From contig NZ_JACAKB010000028.1 in assembly GCF_030326305.1 (NCBI RefSeq), forward strand, positions 1-40,386: a stretch of 40,386 nucleotides of DNA. The letters run 5' to 3'. This DNA comes from Myroides odoratimimus. Lineage in GTDB: Bacteria > Bacteroidota > Bacteroidia > Flavobacteriales > Flavobacteriaceae. Shown in pieces: positions 23,238 to 32,592 of this stretch (its first letter is position 1; every line of letters starts with the position of its first letter). The notes beneath the pieces are model-generated. The model saw only the letters and a list, made by a program, of their open reading frames with translations. It did not search any database and was not told the origin of the DNA. A program made the position numbers and the translations under genes.

Positions 23238-24107
23238 ATGAATAAATATCGCTTAGTAGGAACCTTGTTTTTGAGTATGTTATGTGGTGCTATGGTGGTA
23301 TCTTGTGATAAGATTGGTAGTAGTGGTACTAAAGAGAATGCTGTAGCAAGGGTGAATGATACTTATTTAGATAGAGATGAGGTGCATGGCATCGTACCAT
23401 CTAGTGCTGATAAGCAGGATAGCTTGGCCATTGTTACTCGATTTATAGATAAGTGGGCTACTAAAAAGTTATTGATAGATGCAGCAGAATTTAACCTCTC
23501 TAGTGATAAGAAAGAAGAAATAGATAAATTAGTCGATCAATTTAAAAGTGATTTGCTGATCAAGGATTATCTAGAAAAATTAGTACAGAAGAGTATAGAT
23601 ACCATCATTCAAGAGAAAGATTTGAAGGTGTATTATGATAAGTATAAGAGTAATTTCCTTGTAGAAGATATGTTGGTAAAAATGTCTTATGCTAATGTCT
23701 TAAAGGATAATAGTAATTATAATACTATCAGGAAGTATTTTAGCTCGTCTCGAAAAGAGGATCATGAAAAATTAGAAGGTATGTCTCTACATATGAAATC
23801 ATATGCTCTAAATGACTCTATATGGGTGGATGTGAAGCAGATATATGAGAAACTCCCTTTCTTAAATAATAATAACAAAGATAATTACTTAAAAAACAAT
23901 ACCTTTTTTGAGGTAGAAGAAGAAAATAGTACTTATTTTGTAAAAGTGAATACAGTATTATCTAGAGGAAGTGTAATTCCTTTTAGTTATTTAAAGAAAT
24001 CACTAAAGATGATGGTCATTAATGATCGTAAAATGGAATTACTAAAACAATACGAAGAAGATATATTAAAGGATGCTAAAAAAAATAAAAAGTATGAAGT
24101 TTTTTAA
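23238..24107 (+). CDS. SurA/PpiC-like N-terminal-domain lipoprotein without a visible PPIase core
   Basis: A 289-residue lipoprotein with lipobox VVSC (C23). After a short linker it reads AVARVNDTYLDRDEVHG, the 'VNGxxI' opening seen in SurA/PrsA chaperones, then a helical chaperone-like region (60-160) and a C-terminal part that returns to helices. The parvulin core signatures (such as GG-F or the E-FGYHI block) are not present. It overlaps the next gene, a full SurA, by 14 bases, so the two are translated together. It probably assists outer-membrane protein folding in the periplasm as a non-catalytic partner; that is inferred from context and the N-terminal pattern. Confidence 0.75.
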   Translation: MNKYRLVGTLFLSMLCGAMVVSCDKIGSSGTKENAVARVNDTYLDRDEVHGIVPSSADKQDSLAIVTRFIDKWATKKLLIDAAEFNLSSDKKEEIDKLVDQFKSDLLIKDYLEKLVQKSIDTIIQEKDLKVYYDKYKSNFLVEDMLVKMSYANVLKDNSNYNTIRKYFSSSRKEDHEKLEGMSLHMKSYALNDSIWVDVKQIYEKLPFLNNNNKDNYLKNNTFFEVEEENSTYFVKVNTVLSRGSVIPFSYLKKSLKMMVINDRKMELLKQYEEDILKDAKKNKKYEVF

Positions 24108-25467
24108 TAAGAAGGTAATGGTAGCTCTAGGGCTAGCTCTTTCTTTTGTAGGATTTGCGCAAGGGCAGACTAAGCAAGGTAGAAAAATAGATGGAGTAGT
24201 AGGAGTAGTAGGTGATTACATTATCTTAGAATCAGAAATTGATAAAACGTTGATAGAGCTTAAGGCACAACGTATTCCTACAGGTGATTTATCAAGATGT
24301 GATTTATTTGAAAAACTATTAGAGGATAAACTATTTGCTCATCAGGCTGTACAAGACAGCTTGGAGGTGACGGATGCTGAGGTGACTAGCTTTATGAACG
24401 AACAGATCAACCGTATGGTGGAGGATGTGGGGTCTATAGATAAGATTATTCAGTTCTATAATAAAAAGAACGAAGAAGAGCTACGCGAGGCATTATTCGA
24501 AATCGTAAAGCAAAATAAACTGACACAGAATATGCAACAGCATATCGTGGAGAAGGTAACTATCACTCCAGAAGAAGTACGTCAGTTCTTTAACGAGATT
24601 CCTAAAGATCAGTTGCCAACTGTAGGTGATGAGGTAGAGATAGCTGAGATTGTGATTAAACCAGAGATTTCTAAAGAGCAAAAGCAAAAAGTAATCGATC
24701 GTCTGAATGAGATGAAGAAAGACGTGTTAGAGAATGGAGCTAGTTTCTTTAGTAAAGCGGTATTATTCACAGATGATAGAGGGTCTGCTAGTAATGGAGG
24801 ATTCTATTCTATCACTAAAAAGTCTCCTTTCGTAAAAGAGTTTAAAGAGGTAGCATTTAATATGGCAGAGGGAGAGATCTCAGAGCCATTTGAGTCAGAG
24901 TACGGTTATCATATCATATACTTAGAGAAGATACGCGGACAGCACTTAGATCTAAGACATATCTTATTAAAGCCAAAACCGACTGATGCAGCATTAGAAG
25001 AAGCTAAAAAAAGAGCAGAGAATATTCGTACGAAGATTGCGAATAAAGAAATCACATTCGCAGCTGCTGCAGCTAGTGAGTCAGATGATAAGGATACAAA
25101 ACAAAATGGTGGTATTATGAAAGATCCTAGATCATTAGATCCACGTTTTGAATTGAATAATATGGAAGATAGAGAACTATACTTCTTAGTGTCTAATCTA
25201 AAAGAAGGCGAAGTATCTCAAGTGGCATTAAAGAATGATATGCAAAAGCAAGAGAAATACTATCGCATAGTAACAATCAATAAGAAATATGCTGAGCATA
25301 AAATTGATTTTGCTGAGGATTATACGAAGGTTAGAAATATGGCCTTAAATAAAAAGCAAGGTGAAGAAGTAAATAAATGGGTATCTCGTAAGGTAAATGA
25401 TGCTTATATTAACATTCAAGGAGAATTTCGCAATTGTAAATTCCGTAATAATTGGCTTAAAAAATAA
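24094..25467 (+). CDS. surA: Periplasmic chaperone and peptidyl-prolyl isomerase SurA
   Basis: A 458-residue protein from the ATG at 24094 (MKFFNKKVMVALGLAL signal peptide ending around FAQGQ); 7 codons upstream are open but would spoil the signal peptide. The N-terminal chaperone domain (GVVGVVGDYIILESEID to ~170) is followed by two parvulin-type domains: the first around 180-290 (EIAEIVIKP ... GSASNGGFYSI ... FESEYGYHIIYLEK), the second around 290-400 (LDLRHILLKPKP ... DTKQNGGIM). It guides outer membrane proteins through the periplasm. The gene overlaps the upstream lipoprotein gene and ends before a strong terminator, so the two form an operon. The family call is firm. Confidence 0.92.
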   Translation: MKFFNKKVMVALGLALSFVGFAQGQTKQGRKIDGVVGVVGDYIILESEIDKTLIELKAQRIPTGDLSRCDLFEKLLEDKLFAHQAVQDSLEVTDAEVTSFMNEQINRMVEDVGSIDKIIQFYNKKNEEELREALFEIVKQNKLTQNMQQHIVEKVTITPEEVRQFFNEIPKDQLPTVGDEVEIAEIVIKPEISKEQKQKVIDRLNEMKKDVLENGASFFSKAVLFTDDRGSASNGGFYSITKKSPFVKEFKEVAFNMAEGEISEPFESEYGYHIIYLEKIRGQHLDLRHILLKPKPTDAALEEAKKRAENIRTKIANKEITFAAAAASESDDKDTKQNGGIMKDPRSLDPRFELNNMEDRELYFLVSNLKEGEVSQVALKNDMQKQEKYYRIVTINKKYAEHKIDFAEDYTKVRNMALNKKQGEEVNKWVSRKVNDAYINIQGEFRNCKFRNNWLKK

Positions 25468-25490
25468 GAATATAATAATCTGAAAGAATG

Positions 25491-25527
25491 AAAACGACAT
25501 TTTAGCAATTGGCTAGAATGTCGTTTT
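25491..25527 (+). terminator. Terminator of surA
   Basis: A 16-bp stem (25491-25506 with 25512-25527, one T-G pair), 5-base loop and a following T run. Confidence 0.88.
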
Positions 25528-25690
25528 TTTTATGTTTAAGGGATAAATATCGTAATATGATATATTAAGCATTAAAAATTAATTAATTTCAGAAAAAGAG
25601 GTTCTGTTTATTAAAACTATTGAATTTAATTCAGTAAAGAAGAATGTTTGTAAATAATATTTTTTGTATTTGTAGGATTCATTAAAAACT

Positions 25691-25720
25691 TTTGAAAATA
25701 AATTAGTTTGCTTAAATTTG
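25691..25720 (+). promoter_or_regulatory. Promoter of acnB
   Basis: TTTG (25691-25694), an 18-base spacer and TAAATTTG (25713-25720), a full consensus match. It implies a long leader of about 150 bases before the ATG at 25876. The interval 25531-25690 shows no gene. Confidence 0.75.
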
Positions 25721-25782
25721 TACTGACAAAAATCGAAGTGATAAACTAAACATAATTATCTAAACTAAGAAGGATGAGTGTG

Positions 25783-25858
25783 TGAGGATTAAGCTTAGAA
25801 AAGAACTAATACTAAATAACATGTATAGGTTGATACAGGGTTCTATCCTCAACCTTTT
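25783..25858 (+). promoter_or_regulatory. Possible switching structure in the acnB leader
   Basis: Two mutually exclusive stems can be drawn. One pairs AGGTTGA (25827-25833) with TCAACCT (25849-25855) and is followed by TTTT, so it resembles a weak terminator. The other pairs TGAGGAT (25783-25789) with ATCCTCA (25845-25851) and takes away part of the first. The layout resembles an attenuator or riboswitch expression platform. I do not recognise it as a known class, and 7-bp stems can arise by chance. Confidence 0.35.
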
Positions 25859-25875
25859 ATTAAATAGACATAACT

Positions 25876-28638
25876 ATGAGTCTTTACAAGGATTACATCA
25901 ACGAGATCGAAGAAAGAAAAACTCAAGGGCTTAACCCTAAGCCAATTGACGGTGCTGAACTATTAAGTGAAGTTATAGCACAAGTAAAAGATGCTGAGAA
26001 CGAATACCATGAGGATTCTCTTAAGCTTTTTATTTATAATGTTTTACCTGGTACTACTAGTGCTGCTGGTGTTAAAGCAAAGTTTTTAAAAGAAATTATC
26101 TTAGGTGAGGTTGTAGTAAAAGAAATTACTCCAGCTTTTGCTTTTGAATTATTATCTCATATGAAGGGAGGTCCTTCTATCGAGGTTCTTTTAGATTTAG
26201 CATTAGGTAATGATGAAGCTATCGCTTTAGAAGCTGCTAAAGTACTTAAGACACAAGTGTTCTTATACGATGCAGATACATTACGTCTAAAAGAGGCTTT
26301 CTTAGCTGGTAATGCTATTGCTAAGGATATCTTAGAGAGCTATGCTAAAGCAGAGTTCTTTACTAAACTTCCTGAAGTAGCTGAGAAAATAGATGTAGTA
26401 ACTTTCATCGCTGGTGAAGGGGATATCTCTACAGACTTATTATCTCCAGGTAACCAAGCTCACTCTCGTTCTGACCGTGAACTTCATGGACAGTGTATGA
26501 TCACTCCTCAGGCTCAACAAGAGATTAAAGCGCTACAAGCAGCTCATCCTGGTAAAAGCGTGATGTTAATCGCGGAAAAAGGAACAATGGGAGTAGGGTC
26601 TTCTAGAATGTCAGGTGTGAATAACGTAGCATTATGGACAGGTAAACAAGCAAGTCCTTATGTACCTTTCGTTAATATTGCTCCAATTGTAGCAGGTACA
26701 AATGGAATTTCTCCTATTTTCTTAACGACTGTGGATGTAACAGGAGGTATTGGAATTGACCTTAAGAACTGGGTAAAGAAAACAGACGCAAATGGAAAAG
26801 TTGTCCTTAACGAAAAAGGAGAGCCTATCTTAGAGGAAGTTTATTCTGTAGCAACAGGAACTGTATTGACAATTAATACAAAAACAAAAAAACTTTATAA
26901 CGGAGAAAAAGAGCTTATCGATATTTCTAAAGCTTTAACTCCACAAAAAATGGAGTTTATCAAAGCAGGTGGTTCTTATGCTATCGTGTTCGGTAAAAAA
27001 ATTCAAACTTTCGCAGCTAAAGTATTGGGTATAACAGCTCCAACAGTATTTGCTCCTTCAAAAGAAGTTTCTGTGGAAGGACAAGGACTTACAGCTGTAG
27101 AGAAAATCTTCAATAGAAATGCAGTAGGAGTAGCTCCAGGAAAAGTATTACACGCTGGATCTGATGTACGTGTAGAAGTTAATATCGTTGGGTCTCAAGA
27201 TACAACTGGTCTTATGACTGCTCAAGAGTTAGAGGCAATGGCTGCTACAGTTATTTCTCCTATCGTAGATGGAGCTTACCAATCTGGATGTCACACTGCT
27301 TCTGTATGGGACAAAAAAGCGCAGGCTAATATCCCTAAATTGATGAAGTTTATGAACGACTTCGGTTTAATTACAGCACGTGACCCTAAAGGTGAATACC
27401 ATTCTATGACTGACGTTATTCACAAAGTATTGAATGATATTACAATTGACGATTGGGCTATTATTATCGGTGGTGACTCACATACGAGAATGTCTAAGGG
27501 AGTTGCTTTCGGTGCGGATTCAGGAACAGTTGCTTTAGCTCTAGCTACAGGTGAGGCTTCAATGCCAATTCCAGAGTCAGTTAAAGTTACTTTTAAAGGG
27601 ACTATGAAACCACATATGGATTTCCGTGACGTGGTGCATGCTACACAATCTCAAATGTTGAAACAATTCGCAGGAGAGAACGTATTCCAAGGAAGAATTA
27701 TCGAAGTACATATCGGAACTCTTCTTGCTGACCAAGCCTTTACATTTACAGACTGGACTGCAGAGATGAAAGCTAAAGCATCTATCTGTATTTCTCAAGA
27801 CGATACTTTAATTGAATCATTAGAAATAGCAAAAAGCCGTATCCAAATCATGATTGAGAAAGGTATGGATAATAAAAATCAAGTGCTTCAAGGCTTGATT
27901 GACAAGGCTAATAAGCGTATCGAAGAGATTAGATCAGGTGAAAAACCAGCTTTAACTCCAGATGCTAATGCTAAGTATTATGCTGAGGTAGTGATTGACT
28001 TAGATATTATCGAGGAGCCAATGATTGCTGACCCAGATGTAAATAACGAAGATGTTTCTAAACGCTATACACACGATACAATTAGAGAACTTTCTTACTA
28101 TGGAGACAACAAAAAAGTTGACTTAGGTTTCGTAGGTTCTTGTATGGTACATAAAGACGACTTGAAGATAGTTTCTCAAATGCTTAAAAACATTGAAAAG
28201 CAAAGTGGTGAAGTTAAGTTTAATGCTCCATTAGTAGTGGCTGCTCCGACTTACAACATCATCGACGAGTTGAAAGCTGAAGGAGATTGGGAATACTTAC
28301 AAAAATATTCAGGATTTGAGTTCAGTGACTTGTTGCCAAAAAGCAATGCTCGTACAGAGTATGAAAACATTATGTACTTAGAGCGCCCTGGTTGTAACTT
28401 ATGTATGGGGAACCAAGAGAAAGCAGCTAAAGGTGATACTGTAATGGCTACATCTACTCGTTTATTCCAAGGACGTGTAGTAGAAGATTCAGAACGCAAA
28501 AAAGGAGAATCTTTATTAGCTTCTACTCCAGTAGTAGTATTATCTGCTATCTTAGGAAGAATACCAACTATCGAAGAATATAAAGCTTCAGTAGAAGGAA
28601 TTAACTTAACTAAGTTTAAGCCAATCCCTACTAAGTAA
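25876..28638 (+). CDS. acnB: Aconitate hydratase B
   Basis: A 920-residue 4Fe-4S enzyme of the citric acid cycle converting citrate to isocitrate. The N-terminal ~160 residues are the helical HEAT-like domain specific to AcnB, followed by the swivel domain (QAHSRSDRELHG region) and then the catalytic core with GGDSHTRMSKGVAFG. Cluster cysteines are C756 (VGSCMVHKDD), C840 and C843 (PGCNLCMGNQ). The protein is longer than E. coli AcnB (865), and the first two cluster cysteines are 84 residues apart against 59 there, so an insertion lies near the active site. A long leader with possible RNA structure precedes the gene. A second, unrelated-type aconitase follows at 29477. Confidence 0.95.
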   Translation: MSLYKDYINEIEERKTQGLNPKPIDGAELLSEVIAQVKDAENEYHEDSLKLFIYNVLPGTTSAAGVKAKFLKEIILGEVVVKEITPAFAFELLSHMKGGPSIEVLLDLALGNDEAIALEAAKVLKTQVFLYDADTLRLKEAFLAGNAIAKDILESYAKAEFFTKLPEVAEKIDVVTFIAGEGDISTDLLSPGNQAHSRSDRELHGQCMITPQAQQEIKALQAAHPGKSVMLIAEKGTMGVGSSRMSGVNNVALWTGKQASPYVPFVNIAPIVAGTNGISPIFLTTVDVTGGIGIDLKNWVKKTDANGKVVLNEKGEPILEEVYSVATGTVLTINTKTKKLYNGEKELIDISKALTPQKMEFIKAGGSYAIVFGKKIQTFAAKVLGITAPTVFAPSKEVSVEGQGLTAVEKIFNRNAVGVAPGKVLHAGSDVRVEVNIVGSQDTTGLMTAQELEAMAATVISPIVDGAYQSGCHTASVWDKKAQANIPKLMKFMNDFGLITARDPKGEYHSMTDVIHKVLNDITIDDWAIIIGGDSHTRMSKGVAFGADSGTVALALATGEASMPIPESVKVTFKGTMKPHMDFRDVVHATQSQMLKQFAGENVFQGRIIEVHIGTLLADQAFTFTDWTAEMKAKASICISQDDTLIESLEIAKSRIQIMIEKGMDNKNQVLQGLIDKANKRIEEIRSGEKPALTPDANAKYYAEVVIDLDIIEEPMIADPDVNNEDVSKRYTHDTIRELSYYGDNKKVDLGFVGSCMVHKDDLKIVSQMLKNIEKQSGEVKFNAPLVVAAPTYNIIDELKAEGDWEYLQKYSGFEFSDLLPKSNARTEYENIMYLERPGCNLCMGNQEKAAKGDTVMATSTRLFQGRVVEDSERKKGESLLASTPVVVLSAILGRIPTIEEYKASVEGINLTKFKPIPTK

Positions 28639-28661
28639 TTAGAATAGTATTTATATATACC

Positions 28662-28698
28662 AAGCGAGGTAGTCCATACAGACTACCTCGCTTTTTTT
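28662..28698 (+). terminator. Terminator of acnB
   Basis: A perfect 13-bp stem AAGCGAGGTAGTC (28662-28674) with 28681-28693, followed by a T run. Confidence 0.9.
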
Positions 28699-28730
28699 AT
28701 GATATACTTGATTTTAATATGATGCTAATT

Positions 28731-29195
28731 TTAACTGAAACATTGGGCATGATGCTCTATTTCAAAATTGCAAGAATTAGCAATAAAGCAAAGTTTATTG
28801 GCTTGGGTATGCAGTTGTAGTGCTAATTCTTTTTGCGATTCATCGTTGATGCGTATTATCGGATTTAAAACTACTTTAGTTATACGTCCACTGCCATCAT
28901 CATTTAGTACCAATGTAGCTTCCGAATTATCTTCATAAGCGAGCACTTCTATATTGTGTTGTTGGCATACGTATAGATAAGACATCATGTGGCACGAGGT
29001 AAGGGCACTCAGCAATAAATCTTCTGGATTTAGCAAGGTAGGATCTCCTTTAAAAGCTTTGGCTGCTGAAATAGCTAAAATATCTTTTCCCTCTATTTTT
29101 ACGGTATGGCTTTTAGCATACACCTTTTTGTTTGACTCTTTTTGCTTGTCGGGCGCTATCCAATTTAGTGCTGCTTTAAAAAGATGTTTGTACAT
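28731..29195 (-). CDS. OsmC-family peroxidase
   Basis: A 154-residue OsmC-type thiol peroxidase that reduces organic hydroperoxides. The peroxidatic cysteine is C68 in LLSALTSCHM, and the partner cysteine is C136 in ANKLCFIANSC. The KGDPTLLNPEDLLLSALTSCH segment is characteristic of the family. Length is normal. The gene is convergent with acnB and divergent from the second aconitase. Both neighbours are iron-sulfur enzymes sensitive to oxidants, so a protective role nearby is plausible but not shown. It may be monocistronic; its terminator on the minus strand is not distinct from the acnB hairpin. Confidence 0.88.
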   Translation of the reverse strand: MYKHLFKAALNWIAPDKQKESNKKVYAKSHTVKIEGKDILAISAAKAFKGDPTLLNPEDLLLSALTSCHMMSYLYVCQQHNIEVLAYEDNSEATLVLNDDGSGRITKVVLNPIIRINDESQKELALQLHTQANKLCFIANSCNFEIEHHAQCFS

Positions 29196-29233
29196 AGTAT
29201 TGGCTTATCTAAATGTTTTGTTTTGTGTATTTA

Positions 29234-29266
29234 GATAGTAGTGGAGTTAGAGTAACTCTTACTATC
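29234..29266. repeat. Imperfect inverted repeat between osmC-like and aconitase genes
   Basis: GATAGTA (29234-29240) pairs with TACTATC (29260-29266) and GAGTTA (29244-29249) with TAACTC (29253-29258), separated by small bulges. It is in the divergent intergenic region (29196-29476), 39 bases from the OsmC start and 211 from the aconitase start. It could be an operator; there is no T run. I see no certain promoter for the aconitase gene here. Confidence 0.4.
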
Positions 29267-29476
29267 AATGATTTATTCAAATTTAAAAAAAATACACATC
29301 TATTCCCTTGTTATCATGTCATCTTTATACTTTGCATTTGGGTATTCCTTGCAAATCTACTTTGTTTAAGTAGAATCATTTTAAATATATTGTTTTAACA
29401 TTTATATAGAATTTATTAGAGGTAAAAAACTGTAAATTGTCTTAATAATTTAAATTGTAAAAAAAAGAAATTTATT

Positions 29477-31738
29477 ATGGCTTTTGATATTGAAATGATT
29501 AAAAAAGTGTATGATAAGATGCCTGACCGAGTAGCGAAAGCTCGTGAAGTAGTGGGGCGTCCATTAACACTTTCAGAAAAGATTTTATATACTCACTTAT
29601 GGGATGGAACACCATCACAATCATTTGAAAGAGGTAAAGACTATGTAGACTTTGCACCGGACCGTGTAGCGTGTCAAGATGCAACAGCTCAGATGGCTTT
29701 ATTGCAATTTATGCATGCTGGAAAAGAAAAGGTAGCAGTACCAACTACAGTACACTGTGACCACTTAATCCAAGCAAAAGTAGGTGCGGCTACAGATCTT
29801 CAAACAGCACAGAACCAATCATCAGAGGTGTTTAACTTTTTATCTTCTGTATCTAATAAATATGGAATAGGATTTTGGAAGCCAGGAGCAGGTATTATTC
29901 ACCAAATTGTGCTAGAGAACTATGCTTTCCCAGGAGGCTTAATGATAGGTACAGATTCACATACAGTTAATGCTGGTGGTCTTGGTATGTTAGCTATCGG
30001 TGTTGGTGGAGCTGATGCAGTAGATGTAATGTCTGGTATGGCTTGGGAATTGAAGTTTCCTAAATTAATAGGAGTAAAATTAACTGGAAAGTTAAATGGT
30101 TGGACAGCACCTAAAGACGTTATCCTTAAAGTAGCTGACATTCTAACTGTAAAAGGTGGAACTGGAGCTATCGTAGAGTATTTCGGTGAAGGGGCTACTT
30201 CTATGTCATGTACTGGTAAAGGTACTATCTGTAATATGGGGGCTGAGATAGGAGCGACTACTTCTACATTTGGATACGATGATTCAATGAGAAGATATTT
30301 AGCTGCAACAGGTCGTCAAGATGTAGTCGATGCAGCTGATAAGGTAGCTGAGCACTTAACAGCGGATGCTGAAGTATATGCTCACCCAGAAAAATACTTT
30401 GATGAGTTAATAGAAATAAACTTATCTGAATTAGAACCACATATTAATGGACCTTTTACACCAGATAGAGGAACTCCTGTTTCAAAAATGAGAGCAGAAG
30501 CAGAAGCTAACGGATGGCCATTAAAAGTAGAGTGGGGATTAATAGGTTCTTGTACTAACTCTTCTTATGAAGATATGTCTAGAGCGGCTTCTATTGTAGA
30601 ACAAGCAGTAGCTCAAGGAATCACTCCTAAGGCTGAGTTTGGTATTAACCCAGGTTCTGAACAAATACGTTATACGATCGAAAGAGATGGTATCATTGAG
30701 ACTTTTGAGAAGATGGGAACTAAAGTGTTTACAAATGCTTGCGGGCCATGTATTGGTCAATGGGATCGTGAAGGAGCAGATAAGCAAGAGAAAAACACTA
30801 TTGTTCACTCGTTTAACCGTAACTTCTCTAAACGTGCAGATGGTAACCCAAATACGCATGCTTTCGTAACTTCACCAGAAATGGTAGCAGCCCTAGCTAT
30901 AGCAGGTGATTTAAGTTTTAATCCTATCACGGATACGCTAATCAATGACAACGGAGAGGAAGTAAAATTAGTTCCTCCTACAGGTGATGAATTACCAACT
31001 AAAGGTTTTGCAGTAGAGGATCCAGGGTATCAAGCACCAGCTGCTGATGGTTCAAATGTAGTAGTAGATGTGAATCCTACTTCTAGTCGTTTACAATTGT
31101 TAGAGCCGTTTACTCCATGGGATGGAAAGAATATTACTGGAGCTAAATTGCTGATCAAAGCTTTTGGTAAATGTACTACGGATCATATCTCTATGGCAGG
31201 TCCTTGGTTGCGTTTCCGTGGCCACTTAGATAATATTTCGGACAATATGTTGATAGGGGCTGAGAATGCTTTCAATCATGAAACAAATAAAGTTAAGAAT
31301 CAACTCACAGGAGAGTATGGAGCTGTACCTGCTGTGCAGCGAGCTTATAAAGCGGCAGGTATTCCGACAATCGTAGTAGGAGATCAAAATTATGGTGAGG
31401 GATCATCACGTGAGCACGCTGCTATGGAGCCTCGTCACTTAGGGGTAAAAGCTGTATTAGTGAAGTCTTTTGCACGTATTCATGAAACAAACTTAAAGAA
31501 ACAAGGTATGTTAGCTTTAACGTTTGCTAATGAAGCAGATTATGATAAAATTCAAGAGGATGACACTATCAACTTCTTAGACTTAACTGAGTTCGCTCCA
31601 GGTAAGCAATTGTCATTAGAGTTTGTACACGCAGATGGTTCTAAAGACGTGATTAAAGCTAATCACACATATAATGCAAGTCAAATAGAATGGTTTAAAG
31701 CAGGTTCTGCATTAAACTTAATTGCAGCAGGTAAATAA
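29477..31738 (+). CDS. Aconitate hydratase, mitochondrial-type
   Basis: A 753-residue aconitase of the single-chain eukaryotic mitochondrial or AcnA-like class. Cluster ligands are C359 ([11 protein letters not shown]), C422 and C425 (ACGPCIGQW). These lie one position from the 358/421/424 of mature mitochondrial aconitase. The substrate-binding segment [21 protein letters not shown] and the C-terminal swivel domain ([21 protein letters not shown]) are complete. It performs the same reaction as AcnB, so this locus encodes two evolutionarily distinct aconitases within 6 kb. In other bacteria such pairs differ in oxidant and iron response; whether that holds here is unknown. A terminator follows at 31767. 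Confidence 0.95.
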   Translation: MAFDIEMIKKVYDKMPDRVAKAREVVGRPLTLSEKILYTHLWDGTPSQSFERGKDYVDFAPDRVACQDATAQMALLQFMHAGKEKVAVPTTVHCDHLIQAKVGAATDLQTAQNQSSEVFNFLSSVSNKYGIGFWKPGAGIIHQIVLENYAFPGGLMIGTDSHTVNAGGLGMLAIGVGGADAVDVMSGMAWELKFPKLIGVKLTGKLNGWTAPKDVILKVADILTVKGGTGAIVEYFGEGATSMSCTGKGTICNMGAEIGATTSTFGYDDSMRRYLAATGRQDVVDAADKVAEHLTADAEVYAHPEKYFDELIEINLSELEPHINGPFTPDRGTPVSKMRAEAEANGWPLKVEWGLIGSCTNSSYEDMSRAASIVEQAVAQGITPKAEFGINPGSEQIRYTIERDGIIETFEKMGTKVFTNACGPCIGQWDREGADKQEKNTIVHSFNRNFSKRADGNPNTHAFVTSPEMVAALAIAGDLSFNPITDTLINDNGEEVKLVPPTGDELPTKGFAVEDPGYQAPAADGSNVVVDVNPTSSRLQLLEPFTPWDGKNITGAKLLIKAFGKCTTDHISMAGPWLRFRGHLDNISDNMLIGAENAFNHETNKVKNQLTGEYGAVPAVQRAYKAAGIPTIVVGDQNYGEGSSREHAAMEPRHLGVKAVLVKSFARIHETNLKKQGMLALTFANEADYDKIQEDDTINFLDLTEFAPGKQLSLEFVHADGSKDVIKANHTYNASQIEWFKAGSALNLIAAGK

Positions 31739-31766
31739 ATAGTCATTTATAACCTCTTATAAGAAG

Positions 31767-31797
31767 AAAGGGTATCCGTTTAAGATGGATACCCTTT
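31767..31797. terminator. Terminator of the second aconitase gene
   Basis: A perfect 11-bp stem AAAGGGTATCC (31767-31777) with 31787-31797 and a T run; it can also serve the convergent lipoprotein gene ending at 31806. Confidence 0.87.
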
Positions 31798-31805
31798 TAT
31801 TTAGA

Positions 31806-32459
31806 TTAAAATTGACTGTTAAAATCTCTTTTTGCTATAGTTAAACATTCTTTTAGGGAATTCTGTAAAATTTCATAGTTTTCATTTTGCCATTTTCCTT
31901 TTAACTTTCCAGTAGTTAATTTATCATAGCGCTGAATGATACTGTTCATATCGATATTCGTAATCGTTGAAGTAATATTGACAAATGATTTTTTCTCTAT
32001 TTCTATAAAACCATGATACGTGATTGCTATTCCATATTGAAGAGTTATTTCTTGTATTTCGTCTACTTCATATGTTTCCTTGATATAGTTGTAATCTAAT
32101 ACTTCTTTCTTATTTTGTATTATAGTAGGTAAATTCTCTGAATCATCTATAATAAGATAATTCTTTTTTGTATAATCGTATATCTTTTTGACTTCGTTAA
32201 TTAAGGCAGTATGAATTTTTGGGCTATAAATACTGTCTATTTCATTTAGTGCTTTTAAATACTTTTTTTGTGGTGTTACAGCTATATCTAACAGACCTTG
32301 ACTTCCAAGTCTCATGGTTTTAAGTTCAGTTTTATTTATGATTACTGCTACTTTTTTTTCACTGTGATAGCTCTGTTTGTTAAGTGCAATTTGTTTAGCT
32401 CCACAAGAAGTTAATAGAATACTTACTGTAAGTAAGAAGAAAAGTTTAAATCTTTTCAT
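31806..32459 (-). CDS. Lipoprotein of unknown function
   Basis: A 217-residue lipoprotein with signal peptide and lipobox LLTSC (C19). The mature part has a beta-rich start (EKKVAVIINKTELKTMRLGSQG) and a helical, Lys/Asn/Ile-rich remainder with segments such as EVDEIQEITLQYGIAITYHGFIEIEKKSF. I do not recognise a family. It stands alone between the second aconitase (convergent) and the uracil permease (divergent), with no sign of an operon. The open frame is regular, and the lipobox makes expression as a real protein likely. Confidence 0.75.
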   Translation of the reverse strand: MKRFKLFFLLTVSILLTSCGAKQIALNKQSYHSEKKVAVIINKTELKTMRLGSQGLLDIAVTPQKKYLKALNEIDSIYSPKIHTALINEVKKIYDYTKKNYLIIDDSENLPTIIQNKKEVLDYNYIKETYEVDEIQEITLQYGIAITYHGFIEIEKKSFVNITSTITNIDMNSIIQRYDKLTTGKLKGKWQNENYEILQNSLKECLTIAKRDFNSQF

Positions 32460-32592
32460 ATGTTATTGTGTTTTAAATGTTGTTGTAAATGTATGTAATA
32501 AAATATGACATTGTTAAACCATTTTTAAGTAATATTTTGTTAACTACTTTATTTTATAGTTATTTTGTAATTTAAATACACAACAGCACAAG

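Noticed and set aside
29213-29398. 61-codon frame between the OsmC and aconitase genes
   Set aside because: Starts within the OsmC promoter region, covers the palindrome, and reads as random hydrophobic residues; no start signal or homology visible.
30539-30869. Open frames on both strands inside the second aconitase gene
   Set aside because: Shadows of a gene with complete cluster cysteines and normal length.
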